From assembly GCF_900696085.1 (NCBI RefSeq), contig NZ_CAADFC020000007.1, positions 1-64,000 on the forward strand: 64,000 nucleotides of DNA, in the 5' to 3' direction. Shown here in pieces: positions 44,204 to 51,911 of the stretch. The position numbers were made by a program, and so were the translations under genes. The notes under the pieces are model-generated. The model searched no databases and was not told the DNA's origin. It was given only the letters and a program-made list of their open reading frames with translations. The stretch comes from Bradyrhizobium ivorense. Lineage in GTDB: Bacteria; Pseudomonadota; Alphaproteobacteria; Rhizobiales; Xanthobacteraceae. Within the stretch, counting starts at the first letter, position 1. The number at the start of each line of letters is the position of its first letter.

Positions 44204-45097
44204 TCACCGCTGCGCTTCAGCCCGCAGATGCTCGACGAGCTGCTTGGCCGGCCGCGGCAGTGCCTTGAAGCTGCGGGCGCAAATCGTCAGCCGGCGGTTG
44301 GCCCAGGCGTCGCGGATCCGGATCGTCACGATCGGCATCGAAGCCGCGCAGCGCCGTGCCGCGGTTTCCGGAATCACGGCGATGCCGACATCGGCGGCGA
44401 CCATCTGGCAGATCGCGTCGAAGCCGCGCAGCCGGGCGCGGAAGCGCAGGCGGGCCCCGAGCTTGGCGGCATGCCGGGAGATATGGACCTGCAGCGCCGA
44501 GGTTGCGGTCAGCCCGACGAAATCGCGGCCGACCACCTCCTGAAAATCGATCTGGCGGCGGCCGCCGAGATCGCTGCGCCGCGATGCCACCAGCATCAGC
44601 TTGTCCTCGCTGAACAGGAAGCGCTCGACGCTGTCGGGCAGCACGTGCTCCGCCGCGAAGCCGAGATCGGCGGCGCCGCTGGCGATGGCGTCCGCGATGT
44701 CGGTGCTCTCGCGCTCCTCGACGTCGACGCTGATGTCGGGATGCTCGTGCAGAAAATTGGCCAGCGCCCGCGGCAGATGCTCCGACAGCCCCGAGGTGTT
44801 GGCGAGCAGCAGCACGTTGGCGCGGACGCCGGAGGCATAGGCGGCGAGATCGCCCTGCAGCGCCTCGACATTGTGCAGCACGATGCGGGCGTGGCCGAGC
44901 AGGCTCTCGCCGGCCGCGGTCAGCTCGACGCCGCGGCGCCCGCGCTTGAGCAGCGCCACGCCGAGCGCGTCCTCGAGGCCCTTGATCCGCTCGCTGGCCG
45001 AGGCCAGCGCCAGATTGGCGCGCGCCGCGCCATGGGTGATGCTGCGTGCATCGGCCACCGCGATGAACAGCTGCAAATCGACCAGGTCAAACCGCAT
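44204..45097 (-). CDS. LysR-family regulator
   Basis: 297 residues from ATG 45097 with a GGGGGG-rich ribosome site. DNA-binding domain LVDLQLFIAVADARSITHGA with LALASASERIKGLEDALGVA and LKRGRRGVELTAAGE. The effector domain has VLLLANTSGLSEHLPRALAN and ends LPRPAKQLVEHLRAEAQR. It is divergent from the TauE/SafE permease; a GCCATCGCAATGGC palindrome at 45120-45133 between them is a candidate site. Probably senses the exported compound. Confidence 0.92.
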   Translation of the reverse strand: MRFDLVDLQLFIAVADARSITHGAARANLALASASERIKGLEDALGVALLKRGRRGVELTAAGESLLGHARIVLHNVEALQGDLAAYASGVRANVLLLANTSGLSEHLPRALANFLHEHPDISVDVEERESTDIADAIASGAADLGFAAEHVLPDSVERFLFSEDKLMLVASRRSDLGGRRQIDFQEVVGRDFVGLTATSALQVHISRHAAKLGARLRFRARLRGFDAICQMVAADVGIAVIPETAARRCAASMPIVTIRIRDAWANRRLTICARSFKALPRPAKQLVEHLRAEAQR

Positions 45098-45194
45098 GAT
45101 GGTTCCCCCCTCGCCCGCAGCCATCGCAATGGCCGAAGGCTAACTCCGTAAGCTCCAGATTGTGCCGATTGCCGCGATCGGTCAATGTGCAGCC

Positions 45195-45947
45195 ATGGTC
45201 GACCATCTGCTGATCTTGATCGCCTTCGCCTTCCTGCTCGCCGGTTTCGTCAAGGGTACGCTCGGCCTCGGCCTGCCGACCGTGGCGATGGGGCTGCTCG
45301 CCACCACGATGTCGCCGGGCCGCGCGATCGCGATCGTGATCGTGCCGGCGATCGTCACCAACATCTGGCAGACCTTCGTCGGCCCCTATCTGCGCGACAT
45401 CCTGCGCCGGCTGTGGCCGCTGATGCTCGGCACCGTGGCCGGCATCTGGCTCAATGCGGGGCTGCTGACCGGACCTTACGCGGCCTACGGCACCGTCGTG
45501 CTCGGGCTCTTGCTGGTGATCTATGCCATCGTGGGCCTCAGCCGGTTCAGCTTCAAGGTCGCACGGCGCCACGAGAAATGGGTCGGCGGCATCGTCGGCC
45601 TGATCACCGGCGTGATCTCGGCCGCGACCGGCGTTCAGGTAATCCCGTCGATGCCGTTCATGCAGGCGATCGGCATGGAGCGCGACGAGCTGGTGCAGGC
45701 GCTCGGCGTGTTTTTCACCACCGCGACGGTGGCGCTGGCCTTCAACCTCACCGCATCCGGCCTCTTGACGGCCGCCACCGCGCTGCCGGGCGCGGTCGCG
45801 ATGGCGGCCTCGTTCGCCGGCATGTTGATCGGCCAGGCGGTGCGCACCCGGATGCAGCCGGATGTGTTCCGGCGCTGGTTCTTGATTTCGATGATCCTGC
45901 TCGGCCTCTATCTCGCCGCCAGCGCGCTGCTCAAGCTGCACGGCTGA
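45195..45947 (+). CDS. TauE/SafE (TSUP) family membrane permease
   Basis: 250 residues from ATG 45195. About seven to eight hydrophobic segments, starting LLILIAFAFLLAGFVKGTLG with the family's GxGLP (GLGLPTVAMGLL) and later GIVGLITGVISAATGVQVIP. This family moves sulfite, sulfoacetate or other organic anions across the inner membrane. The divergent LysR gene probably regulates it. Confidence 0.88.
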   Translation: MVDHLLILIAFAFLLAGFVKGTLGLGLPTVAMGLLATTMSPGRAIAIVIVPAIVTNIWQTFVGPYLRDILRRLWPLMLGTVAGIWLNAGLLTGPYAAYGTVVLGLLLVIYAIVGLSRFSFKVARRHEKWVGGIVGLITGVISAATGVQVIPSMPFMQAIGMERDELVQALGVFFTTATVALAFNLTASGLLTAATALPGAVAMAASFAGMLIGQAVRTRMQPDVFRRWFLISMILLGLYLAASALLKLHG

Positions 45948-45972
45948 GCGCGCGCAATAGCGGTGACAACAA

Positions 45973-46044
45973 GTAGCCCCCATGAGCGGAGCGACATGCG
46001 GGACTTCGTTAATCCCCGCACATCGCTTCGCTCATGCGGGCTAC
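45973..46044. repeat. Palindromic repeat (GTAGCCCxCATGAGCG type), copy 1
   Basis: GTAGCCCCCATGAGCGGAGC mirrors GCTTCGCTCATGCGGGCTAC. Further copies at 46365-46435 and 47122-47189. Confidence 0.85.
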
Positions 46045-46161
46045 GCTACGGCGAAACACGTCCAGCAGGCGCGACCGCCGAGAATAGGGTTGGACAAGAC
46101 GGCCGAGCTGGCCTTAAGTATCGCGCATTGCGGGCATGCAGGCCGCTGGGCGGTTCTGGCC

Positions 46162-46332
46162 ATGGACTGGTCCTATTATCTCGTGGGCGTCGTGATTGTC
46201 CTGCTCCTCCTTGCCTATCGTCTGCACGGCGGGTTGTTCAGGAAGGATACGCTGCGCGACCAGAAACTTAATCGATTGATCGATGAACGCGTCGAGCGGA
46301 TGAATCTGACGCGCGACAAGAAGCCCGACTGA
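46162..46332 (+). CDS. Small single-pass membrane protein
   Basis: 56 residues from ATG 46162. One helix (YYLVGVVIVLLLLAYRLHGG) and a charged tail with LNRLIDERVERMNL. Hypothetical; acceptable codon use, but the upstream in-frame extension to 45982 runs through a repeat and is not believed. Confidence 0.5.
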   Translation: MDWSYYLVGVVIVLLLLAYRLHGGLFRKDTLRDQKLNRLIDERVERMNLTRDKKPD

Positions 46333-46364
46333 TCGTCCCGCACGCCTCTCCTTGATCAAATCCA

Positions 46365-46435
46365 GTAGCCCGCATGAGCGCAGCGATATGCGGGGCTTTG
46401 TGAAACCCGCATGTCGCTGCGCTCATGCGGGCTAC
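46365..46435. repeat. Palindromic repeat (GTAGCCCxCATGAGCG type), copy 2
   Basis: GTAGCCCGCATGAGCGCAGC and GCTGCGCTCATGCGGGCTAC are perfect 20-base mirrors. It precedes the sRNA terminator by 25 bases. Confidence 0.88.
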
Positions 46436-46459
46436 GCTTGCACCTCTGCTTGGTCAAAG

Positions 46460-46550
46460 AAAAAGGGCCGCTCGAACGAACAAGCGGCCCAAGTCTAGGG
46501 AGGAAACGCCCTCAAGGAGGGCCGCGACAGCGCAAAGCGCCGCCGCACGA
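46460..46550 (-). ncRNA. Small regulatory RNA, anti-Shine-Dalgarno type (copy 2)
   Basis: Predicted 91-nt transcript, paralogue of 39062-39150. Stem 1 is GCGGCGGCGC/GCGCUGUCGC with loop UUU. Stem 2 is GCCCUC/GAGGGC with loop CUU. The unpaired GUUUCCUCCCUAGACUU is identical in both copies. The terminator is GGGCCGCUUG/CGAGCGGCCC followed by five U. CTATAT, a good -10 box, lies about seven bases before the conserved 5' end. Relative to copy 1, stem 1 has a U-A to C-G swap, supporting the fold. Confidence 0.72.
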
Positions 46551-46833
46551 ACCCCATATAGTCGTTCACAGGCTTCGGGAAATAGTCGGACGCGCAAGGC
46601 AGCAACGCTGCTGCGCGCCTTGAATCTGGGCCTCGCCAACATAAATCGCCGTAGGGGTACCCCCGACCGCGGGATCTGCGGTTTCCTGTCCTTCAAAGGG
46701 GTGCCGCAAAGCGGCCATGGCGCCGGATGGTGTCAGCCTTGGAGCGCCAGGCCCCTCCCCCTCACATGCCTTTGGAACCCGCCTGTTTCCGGACAGTTAT
46801 TGGGGTCTGCAGCTTTGCGAGAGGTTTGAACAC

Positions 46834-47109
46834 ATGACTCGGCCGCTGGCAGTTCTCGCATTTCTCGCCCTCTGCATCCCGCCGGGCGCAGCATCCGCAT
46901 CTCAGTGGAAGCCGCCGGGCAGCCAGGCGTCCGATTTCAGCTCGCGTCAGCGCTGCGTGTGCGGCAGCACATGGCACAGACACGCCCGCATCATCAGCTA
47001 CAGGCACTACCGGCTGAGAACGGCATATCTGATCGGCTATGATCCTCTGCCATACCGTTACGGCTCGACCTACGTCTTCGAACCGCCGTACCGTTATTAT
47101 CGGCGGTAG
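46834..47109 (+). CDS. Exported small hypothetical protein
   Basis: 91 residues from ATG 46834. Signal peptide RPLAVLAFLALCIPPGAASA, then a basic and Tyr-rich mature part (RHARIISYRHYRLRTAYLIG, PPYRYYRR) with a CVCG pair. Composition resembles small BA14K-like exported proteins, but the family is not established. Preceding 46551-46833 contains only the sRNA upstream region and no clear gene. Confidence 0.65.
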   Translation: MTRPLAVLAFLALCIPPGAASASQWKPPGSQASDFSSRQRCVCGSTWHRHARIISYRHYRLRTAYLIGYDPLPYRYGSTYVFEPPYRYYRR

Positions 47110-47121
47110 CAAGCAGCAAGT

Positions 47122-47189
47122 CGCCCGCATGAGCGACGCGGCACGCGGGACTTCGTGAAACCCGCATATCGCTTCACCCATGCGGGCGA
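47122..47189. repeat. Palindromic repeat (GTAGCCCxCATGAGCG type), copy 3
   Basis: CGCCCGCATGAGCGACGCGG and CGCTTCACCCATGCGGGCG. Arms are less perfect than in copies 1 and 2. It lies immediately before the nitrilase stop. Confidence 0.75.
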
Positions 47190-47192
47190 CGC

Positions 47193-48176
47193 TTACTCCC
47201 ACATGTCGGGGCCGACACGCGCGGCGAAGCCGCAGTCGATGACGCGATCCTGCGGATCGCGGTCGACGATCAGCCGCAGCAGGTTGGGGCGCGAGTAGTG
47301 GCCACCGATATCGCACAGCGCCTTGGCGGCGAGCACGACTTCGCGCGATCCCTCGGCGATCAGGATGGTCTCGCCCTGGGCAGGCCCGGCGATGATCTCG
47401 CCGCGCGGATCAATGATCACGCTGTCGCCGCCGTACTCGATCGTCGACAGCTCGCGATAGCGTTCGGGCGTCGCCGCGTGCGACCGCATGCCGCCGACGG
47501 CAATGACGTAGCAGCCGGCCTGGGATGCGAACGCGCGCGACAGCAGAAGCTGACGGGGCCAGAGCGGCGTGGGTGACGGCGGCGCCACGGCCGGCTCTCG
47601 TCCGGGCCACGCCGCGACGTGAATCTGCGTGCCCTGCGCGGCCAGCGCATAGCCCGGCAGCATCGTGTTGTGCTCCCAGCAATTGAGCCCGCTGATCCTG
47701 CCATAGGGCCTGTCATGCACGCGCAGGCCCACCGCGTCGCCGTCAGCCCATACCGAACGCTCGTTGAAGGTCGGCTTGAGCTTGCGATGACGGCCGATGA
47801 TCCGGCCCTCACGGCCGACGAACAGCAGCGTGCAGTAGACCGTGCCCTTCGTCACGGCGTCCCGTTCGGCGATGCCGATGACGACATCGATGCCCGCGTC
47901 CGCGGCGGCCTCGCACAGGCGATCGGTCGCGGGCGACGGAATGTCGACGGCGTGGTCGAGATAGTCCGCCATCGCCCGAAAAGTGTTTGCGCCAGTCGGC
48001 GCGTGGCAGAAGAACGGATAGCCGGGCAACCAGGCCTCGCCGAATGCGGCGATCGTCGCTCCCATGGCGCCGGCCTCGCCGATCAGGCGGCAGGCCTTCT
48101 CCAGCGAAGCCGCGCGATCGAACGGTACCGCAGCGGCCTGGATCGCCGCGAGCCTGAAATTCGCATCGATTGTCAT
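47193..48176 (-). CDS. Nitrilase/carbon-nitrogen hydrolase
   Basis: 327 residues. The catalytic triad is visible: Glu in AAFGEAWLPGYPFF, Lys in GRHRKLKPTFNERSVW, Cys in ISGLNCWEHNTMLPGYAL. The length and HRKLKPT/CWEH wording match true nitrilases, which hydrolyse nitriles to carboxylic acids. ATG 48176 chosen; the longer frame to 48389 is antisense-like. It is 15 bases after the tautomerase gene, so the two are one operon. Confidence 0.9.
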   Translation of the reverse strand: MTIDANFRLAAIQAAAVPFDRAASLEKACRLIGEAGAMGATIAAFGEAWLPGYPFFCHAPTGANTFRAMADYLDHAVDIPSPATDRLCEAAADAGIDVVIGIAERDAVTKGTVYCTLLFVGREGRIIGRHRKLKPTFNERSVWADGDAVGLRVHDRPYGRISGLNCWEHNTMLPGYALAAQGTQIHVAAWPGREPAVAPPSPTPLWPRQLLLSRAFASQAGCYVIAVGGMRSHAATPERYRELSTIEYGGDSVIIDPRGEIIAGPAQGETILIAEGSREVVLAAKALCDIGGHYSRPNLLRLIVDRDPQDRVIDCGFAARVGPDMWE

Positions 48177-48190
48177 GGCCTGCCGCCGCG

Positions 48191-48718
48191 TCACTCGACG
48201 CCCTTGCGGGCCGCATCGAGCGCGCCCGCAAGCAGTTCGACCGCTTTGACGCGCCGCCGCCGGGCAAGACGCGCTTCGCCGACCTTGCGCTCGTGCTCGC
48301 CGGCGATGAAGGCCTGGATGTCCGGCAGCGGACGAATGACGCCGCGGCTGCCCCACTGGCCATCGGGGACCTCGGTCGGGAATACCCAAACCTGCGGCGC
48401 CACCTCTTCGAACGAGCCGCCGGCGGCGCGCACCACCGCGTCGGTCACGTCCTTGACCAAGGCCGCCCGCGAGGCTTCGGTGTACTGCCCCTCGGGCACC
48501 GAAGGGACGATGCGGTAGCGCGGCGACGGCGACGGCGCGCCCGCCACATAGACCGCGGCCGGTCGATGCAGGAATACGACGGTCACACTCTGCGCGACCT
48601 TGTTCGCCGGGTCGAATCCTTCGTGACCGATCAGGATGTCGCCGAGCTCCCTGATCAGCCGCGCTTCCGCGTCCGGGTTGAGGGCGCCTTCGGGAATTGT
48701 CACGTCGATCATCGGCAT
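48191..48718 (-). CDS. Tautomerase-family protein (4-OT-like)
   Basis: 175 residues, ATG 48718 with AGGAGG upstream. The N terminus is MPMIDVTIPEGALN, leaving the catalytic Pro after Met removal. It is about twice the length of 4-oxalocrotonate tautomerase, with KVAQSVTVVFLHRPAAVYVA and later GVIRPLPDIQAFIAGE. Proton-transfer step on an unsaturated oxo acid is expected. Operon with the downstream nitrilase. Confidence 0.78.
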   Translation of the reverse strand: MPMIDVTIPEGALNPDAEARLIRELGDILIGHEGFDPANKVAQSVTVVFLHRPAAVYVAGAPSPSPRYRIVPSVPEGQYTEASRAALVKDVTDAVVRAAGGSFEEVAPQVWVFPTEVPDGQWGSRGVIRPLPDIQAFIAGEHERKVGEARLARRRRVKAVELLAGALDAARKGVE

Positions 48719-48820
48719 TGGGAGACCTCCTGCTGTTGCCTGCACGAGGTCTATGCGCGAGGCGCTCGCGACAGCAGTGGCAGGATCGCCATTCTCAGGG
48801 CAAATTCGGACAGAGCATCT

Positions 48821-49840
48821 TCAGGCGGCCGGTGCCGCGTGCGCGGTAGCACGCGCAAACCGGCGCTGATATTCGCGCGGTGAAAGTCCGGTTTCACGCT
48901 TGAACAGGCGGCGAAAGGTCGACAGATCGCTGTAGCCGACGCGCGCGCTGACGGCGTCGAGCTTCAGCCGCCTGGATTCGATCAGGCGCTTGGCCACATC
49001 GACGCGCAGCGCCTGCAGATATTGCAGGGGTGCTTCGCCGACCGCCAGCTTGAAACGGCGATTCAAGGTACGCTCACTGACGGAGAGATCGCGCGCAAGT
49101 CTGGCGAGACTGAAGCCCCGTTGCAGCGACTTTTCCATCAGGCTCTGCGCCCGCGCGACCAGCGCGTCGGAGTGCCTGATGTCGTGGGTCCGGCTGGCAT
49201 AGGACGCCTGCGACACGCGGTTGCTGTCGATCAGCAGCAGCTTGCCGGTCTCCGCAGCCAGTTCGGAGTCGGCGAAGGTCTCGACCAGCCGCAGCGCAAG
49301 ATTGAGCGAAGTGGTCACCGCGCCCGAGCAGACGATCCGGTTCTGCTCGGTGAGGATCTCGGCGACGCGCAGATCCACCGCCGGGTAGCGCATCGCGAAT
49401 GTCCGCCCCTTCGCCCAATGGGTGGTTGCGACCCGGCCGTCGAGCAGGCCGGCCTCGGCGAGGATGAAGCTCCCCGTGCAATAGGACGCGAGCAGGGTGC
49501 CGCGCTCATGCTGCCGCCGCAGCGCCGCGAGCAAGGGCTCGACCGTATCGAGCCGCGTGAAGAAGCGCTCGATATCGCCGACGAACGGCCCGGGAATGAT
49601 CACCGCATCCGCCTCAGACCGTGCGTTGATCCGGCCATCGACGTCGACGATCTGGCCGGACGCCGTTTGAACCGACCGACCATTCAGCGACTCGATGCGC
49701 CACCGCAGCACTGGCGGCCTGACGTTGTCGCGCAACGGCCGCCTCGCCGCCACCGCGTTGGCGGCGGTGAACACGTCGACGATGCCCGCTACGCCCGAAG
49801 CAAGGATGCCGTCGTAGACCCAAATTCGGATGAGTGGCAT
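48821..49840 (-). CDS. GlxA-type regulator: DJ-1/PfpI domain plus AraC DNA-binding domain
   Basis: 339 residues from ATG 49840. Residues about 1-190 are a DJ-1/PfpI-like domain (IRIWVYDGILASGVAGIVDV, and the elbow LLASYCTGSFILAEAGLLDG). The C-terminal 100 residues are two AraC helix-turn-helices (LARLARDLSVSERTLNRRFK, VSARVGYSDLSTFRRLFKRE). It may activate the nitrilase/tautomerase operon 100 bases away on the same strand. Ligand unknown. Confidence 0.9.
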   Translation of the reverse strand: MPLIRIWVYDGILASGVAGIVDVFTAANAVAARRPLRDNVRPPVLRWRIESLNGRSVQTASGQIVDVDGRINARSEADAVIIPGPFVGDIERFFTRLDTVEPLLAALRRQHERGTLLASYCTGSFILAEAGLLDGRVATTHWAKGRTFAMRYPAVDLRVAEILTEQNRIVCSGAVTTSLNLALRLVETFADSELAAETGKLLLIDSNRVSQASYASRTHDIRHSDALVARAQSLMEKSLQRGFSLARLARDLSVSERTLNRRFKLAVGEAPLQYLQALRVDVAKRLIESRRLKLDAVSARVGYSDLSTFRRLFKRETGLSPREYQRRFARATAHAAPAA

Positions 49841-50002
49841 GTTGTGTCCGATCCTGCACAATATGGTTCGATTCTGCCATCGCCGGCGCGACCGGGCAAG
49901 CGGTCGCCCCGCCGTCCCTGCGGCCACGACGACGGAGAAATAGCTGCGCAACGGCGGGCGCCTTTCACGGCGCCGCTTCCGGGGTAAGCTGATCGCTTGC
50001 AT

Positions 50003-50013
50003 TGGTCCAACCA
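50003..50013. promoter_or_regulatory. GntR/FadR-type operator upstream of the catabolic operon
   Basis: TGGTCCAACCA fits exactly the FCD-GntR consensus TNGTNNNACNA and lies 18 bases before the GntR start at 50032. Autoregulation is inferred. Confidence 0.62.
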
Positions 50014-50031
50014 TTGGGGTATAGGACCTTT

Positions 50032-50766
50032 ATGAACTTCACAATCGTCAAATCGATGCGCCTTTTCGAAGAGGTCTCGCGCCAAATCGGCGAGCAAATT
50101 CAGTCGGGCAGGCTATTGCCTGGCGAGAAACTGCCCAACGAAAGGGACCTCGCCTCGACCTTCGCTGTCAGTCGGCACGTCGTGAGAGAGGCCCTGCGTT
50201 CGCTCGAGTCTCTCGGCCAGATCGAGTTGCGCAAAGGCGCCGCAGGAGGCGCGTTCGTCGCAAACGGCGGTCCCCAACCCTTGACCAAAATCATGCAAGG
50301 CATGGTGGCCGTTGGCGGGGTGGATTTGGAGCAATTGACGGAAGCCCGCCTGGCGATCGAAACGGCAGTGATCCGAGCTGCCTGCGACGCGGCTGACGAA
50401 GCGGGACTGGCCGCCCTCGATGCCAATATCGATGAAGCCGAGCGTCAAACGCTTGCTGGACACTCAACGCTGAAGACGCAGATCAACGTCCACTTTCACA
50501 TCCTGGTCGCGGAGCTGACCGGCAATCCGATCCTCATCATGATGATGCGATCGTTGATGAGCATCCTGAGCGACTTCATCGCTGAGTTCGGATCGGTCAT
50601 GGGCGTCGATGTCATTCGATCCCGCAGGCGCTTCATGAAGCATATGCGAGCCCGGAACGCCGAGCGCGCCGCCGGCGAGATGGAGTCGCACCTGAAGATT
50701 CTGCATCAACACTATCTGGATGCGGCGGCGCAAGCGGCCAGGACAAGAGGAAAGCTAAATGGCTGA
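50032..50766 (+). CDS. FadR/FCD-type GntR regulator
   Basis: 244 residues from ATG 50032. Winged helix EKLPNERDLASTFAVSRHVV with REALRSLESLGQIELRKGAA, then an FCD domain with LTEARLAIETAVIRAACDAA and HFHILVAELTGNPILIMMMR, whose His/Asp residues usually bind a metal and a carboxylate ligand. The next gene's ATG overlaps its end by 8 bases, so it leads the acyl-CoA dehydrogenase operon and probably controls it. Confidence 0.92.
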   Translation: MNFTIVKSMRLFEEVSRQIGEQIQSGRLLPGEKLPNERDLASTFAVSRHVVREALRSLESLGQIELRKGAAGGAFVANGGPQPLTKIMQGMVAVGGVDLEQLTEARLAIETAVIRAACDAADEAGLAALDANIDEAERQTLAGHSTLKTQINVHFHILVAELTGNPILIMMMRSLMSILSDFIAEFGSVMGVDVIRSRRRFMKHMRARNAERAAGEMESHLKILHQHYLDAAAQAARTRGKLNG

Positions 50767-51910
50767 CGCGGAAACTCTTCGATCAATGGTGGATCAAACC
50801 AGGCGCCTGGTGCGCGAAGAACTGATCCCTGCAGAGGAATGGGTCGAGGAACACGACGAGATCCCTGGTCACATCGTCGATCGCCTCAGGCAATTCGGCT
50901 ACTTCGGCATGACGATTCCCGAAAATTACGGAGGGCTCGGCCTGTCGATGTTCGAGGAGGTCAGCGTCGTCTGCGAGATCGGCTACGCTTCGCCCGTGTT
51001 TCGCTCCTATTTCGGTACCAGCAACGGCGTCGGCACCCTGGGCATCATCATCGATGGAACCGAGGAGCAGCGCAGAGAATATCTTCCGCGTATCGCGGCC
51101 GGCGATCTCGTCGCTTCCTTCTGCCTCACCGAGCCTGGGGCAGGCTCTGATGCCGCCTCGCTGACGACAAGAGCAACGCGGGATGGCGACGGATACGTCA
51201 TCAACGGCACGAAGCGGTTCACGACCAATTCGCCCCATGCCGGAATCTTCACCGTCTTCGCGCGGACCGGTCCGAAGGAGCAGAAGACATCAGGCATTTC
51301 CGCATTTCTTGTCGAGCGAGGCACGCCCGGGATCACGATCGGGCCGCGCAACAAGAAGATGGGATTTCGCGGCGCGCACACGGCCGACGTCATCTTCGAA
51401 GATTGCCGGGTACCGGCTACCTCACTCTTGGGTGGGCGAGAAGGCGTCGGTTTCAAGACCGCAATGAAGTCGCTCGACCATGCGCGACTTCACATGTCGG
51501 CCGTTGCGACAGGCTTGAGCGAGCGCATCATCGACGAGGGCGTGCGTTACGCCTCGCAGCGCGTCCAGTTCGGCGAGCCGATCGCCAATTTCCAGCTCAT
51601 CCAGGGCATGCTCGCAGATTGCGAAGCGGAGGCGCTTGCGTCCCGCGCGATGGTCGAACGCGTCGCACGCATGCGCGACGATGGACGGGGCGTCACCAAG
51701 GAGACCGCCTGCTGCAAATATTTCACGACGGAAGCCCTTGGCCGCATTGCCGACCGCGTCATGCAAATTCATGGCGGTTACGGCTATATCAAGGAATATC
51801 CGATTGAACGGCTGTTCCGAGACGCGCGCTTGCTGCGCATCTACGAAGGCACAAGCCAAATCCAGCAACTGATTATCGCGCGCGAGATGCTCAAGGAAAA
51901 GGCCGCATAG
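50759..51910 (+). CDS. Acyl-CoA dehydrogenase
   Basis: 383 residues. FAD flavoprotein with FCLTEPGAGSDAASLTTRAT, GTKRFTTNSPHAGIFTVFAR, GFRGAHTADVIFEDCRVPAT, QRVQFGEPIANFQLIQGMLA, and IHGGYGYIKEYPIERLFRDA with LRIYEGTSQIQQLI. The YEG Glu is the usual catalytic base. It oxidises an acyl-CoA at the alpha-beta bond. Its ATG overlaps the GntR gene and the next gene's GTG starts one base after its stop codon. Confidence 0.94.
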   Translation: MADAETLRSMVDQTRRLVREELIPAEEWVEEHDEIPGHIVDRLRQFGYFGMTIPENYGGLGLSMFEEVSVVCEIGYASPVFRSYFGTSNGVGTLGIIIDGTEEQRREYLPRIAAGDLVASFCLTEPGAGSDAASLTTRATRDGDGYVINGTKRFTTNSPHAGIFTVFARTGPKEQKTSGISAFLVERGTPGITIGPRNKKMGFRGAHTADVIFEDCRVPATSLLGGREGVGFKTAMKSLDHARLHMSAVATGLSERIIDEGVRYASQRVQFGEPIANFQLIQGMLADCEAEALASRAMVERVARMRDDGRGVTKETACCKYFTTEALGRIADRVMQIHGGYGYIKEYPIERLFRDARLLRIYEGTSQIQQLIIAREMLKEKAA

Positions 51911-51911
51911 C

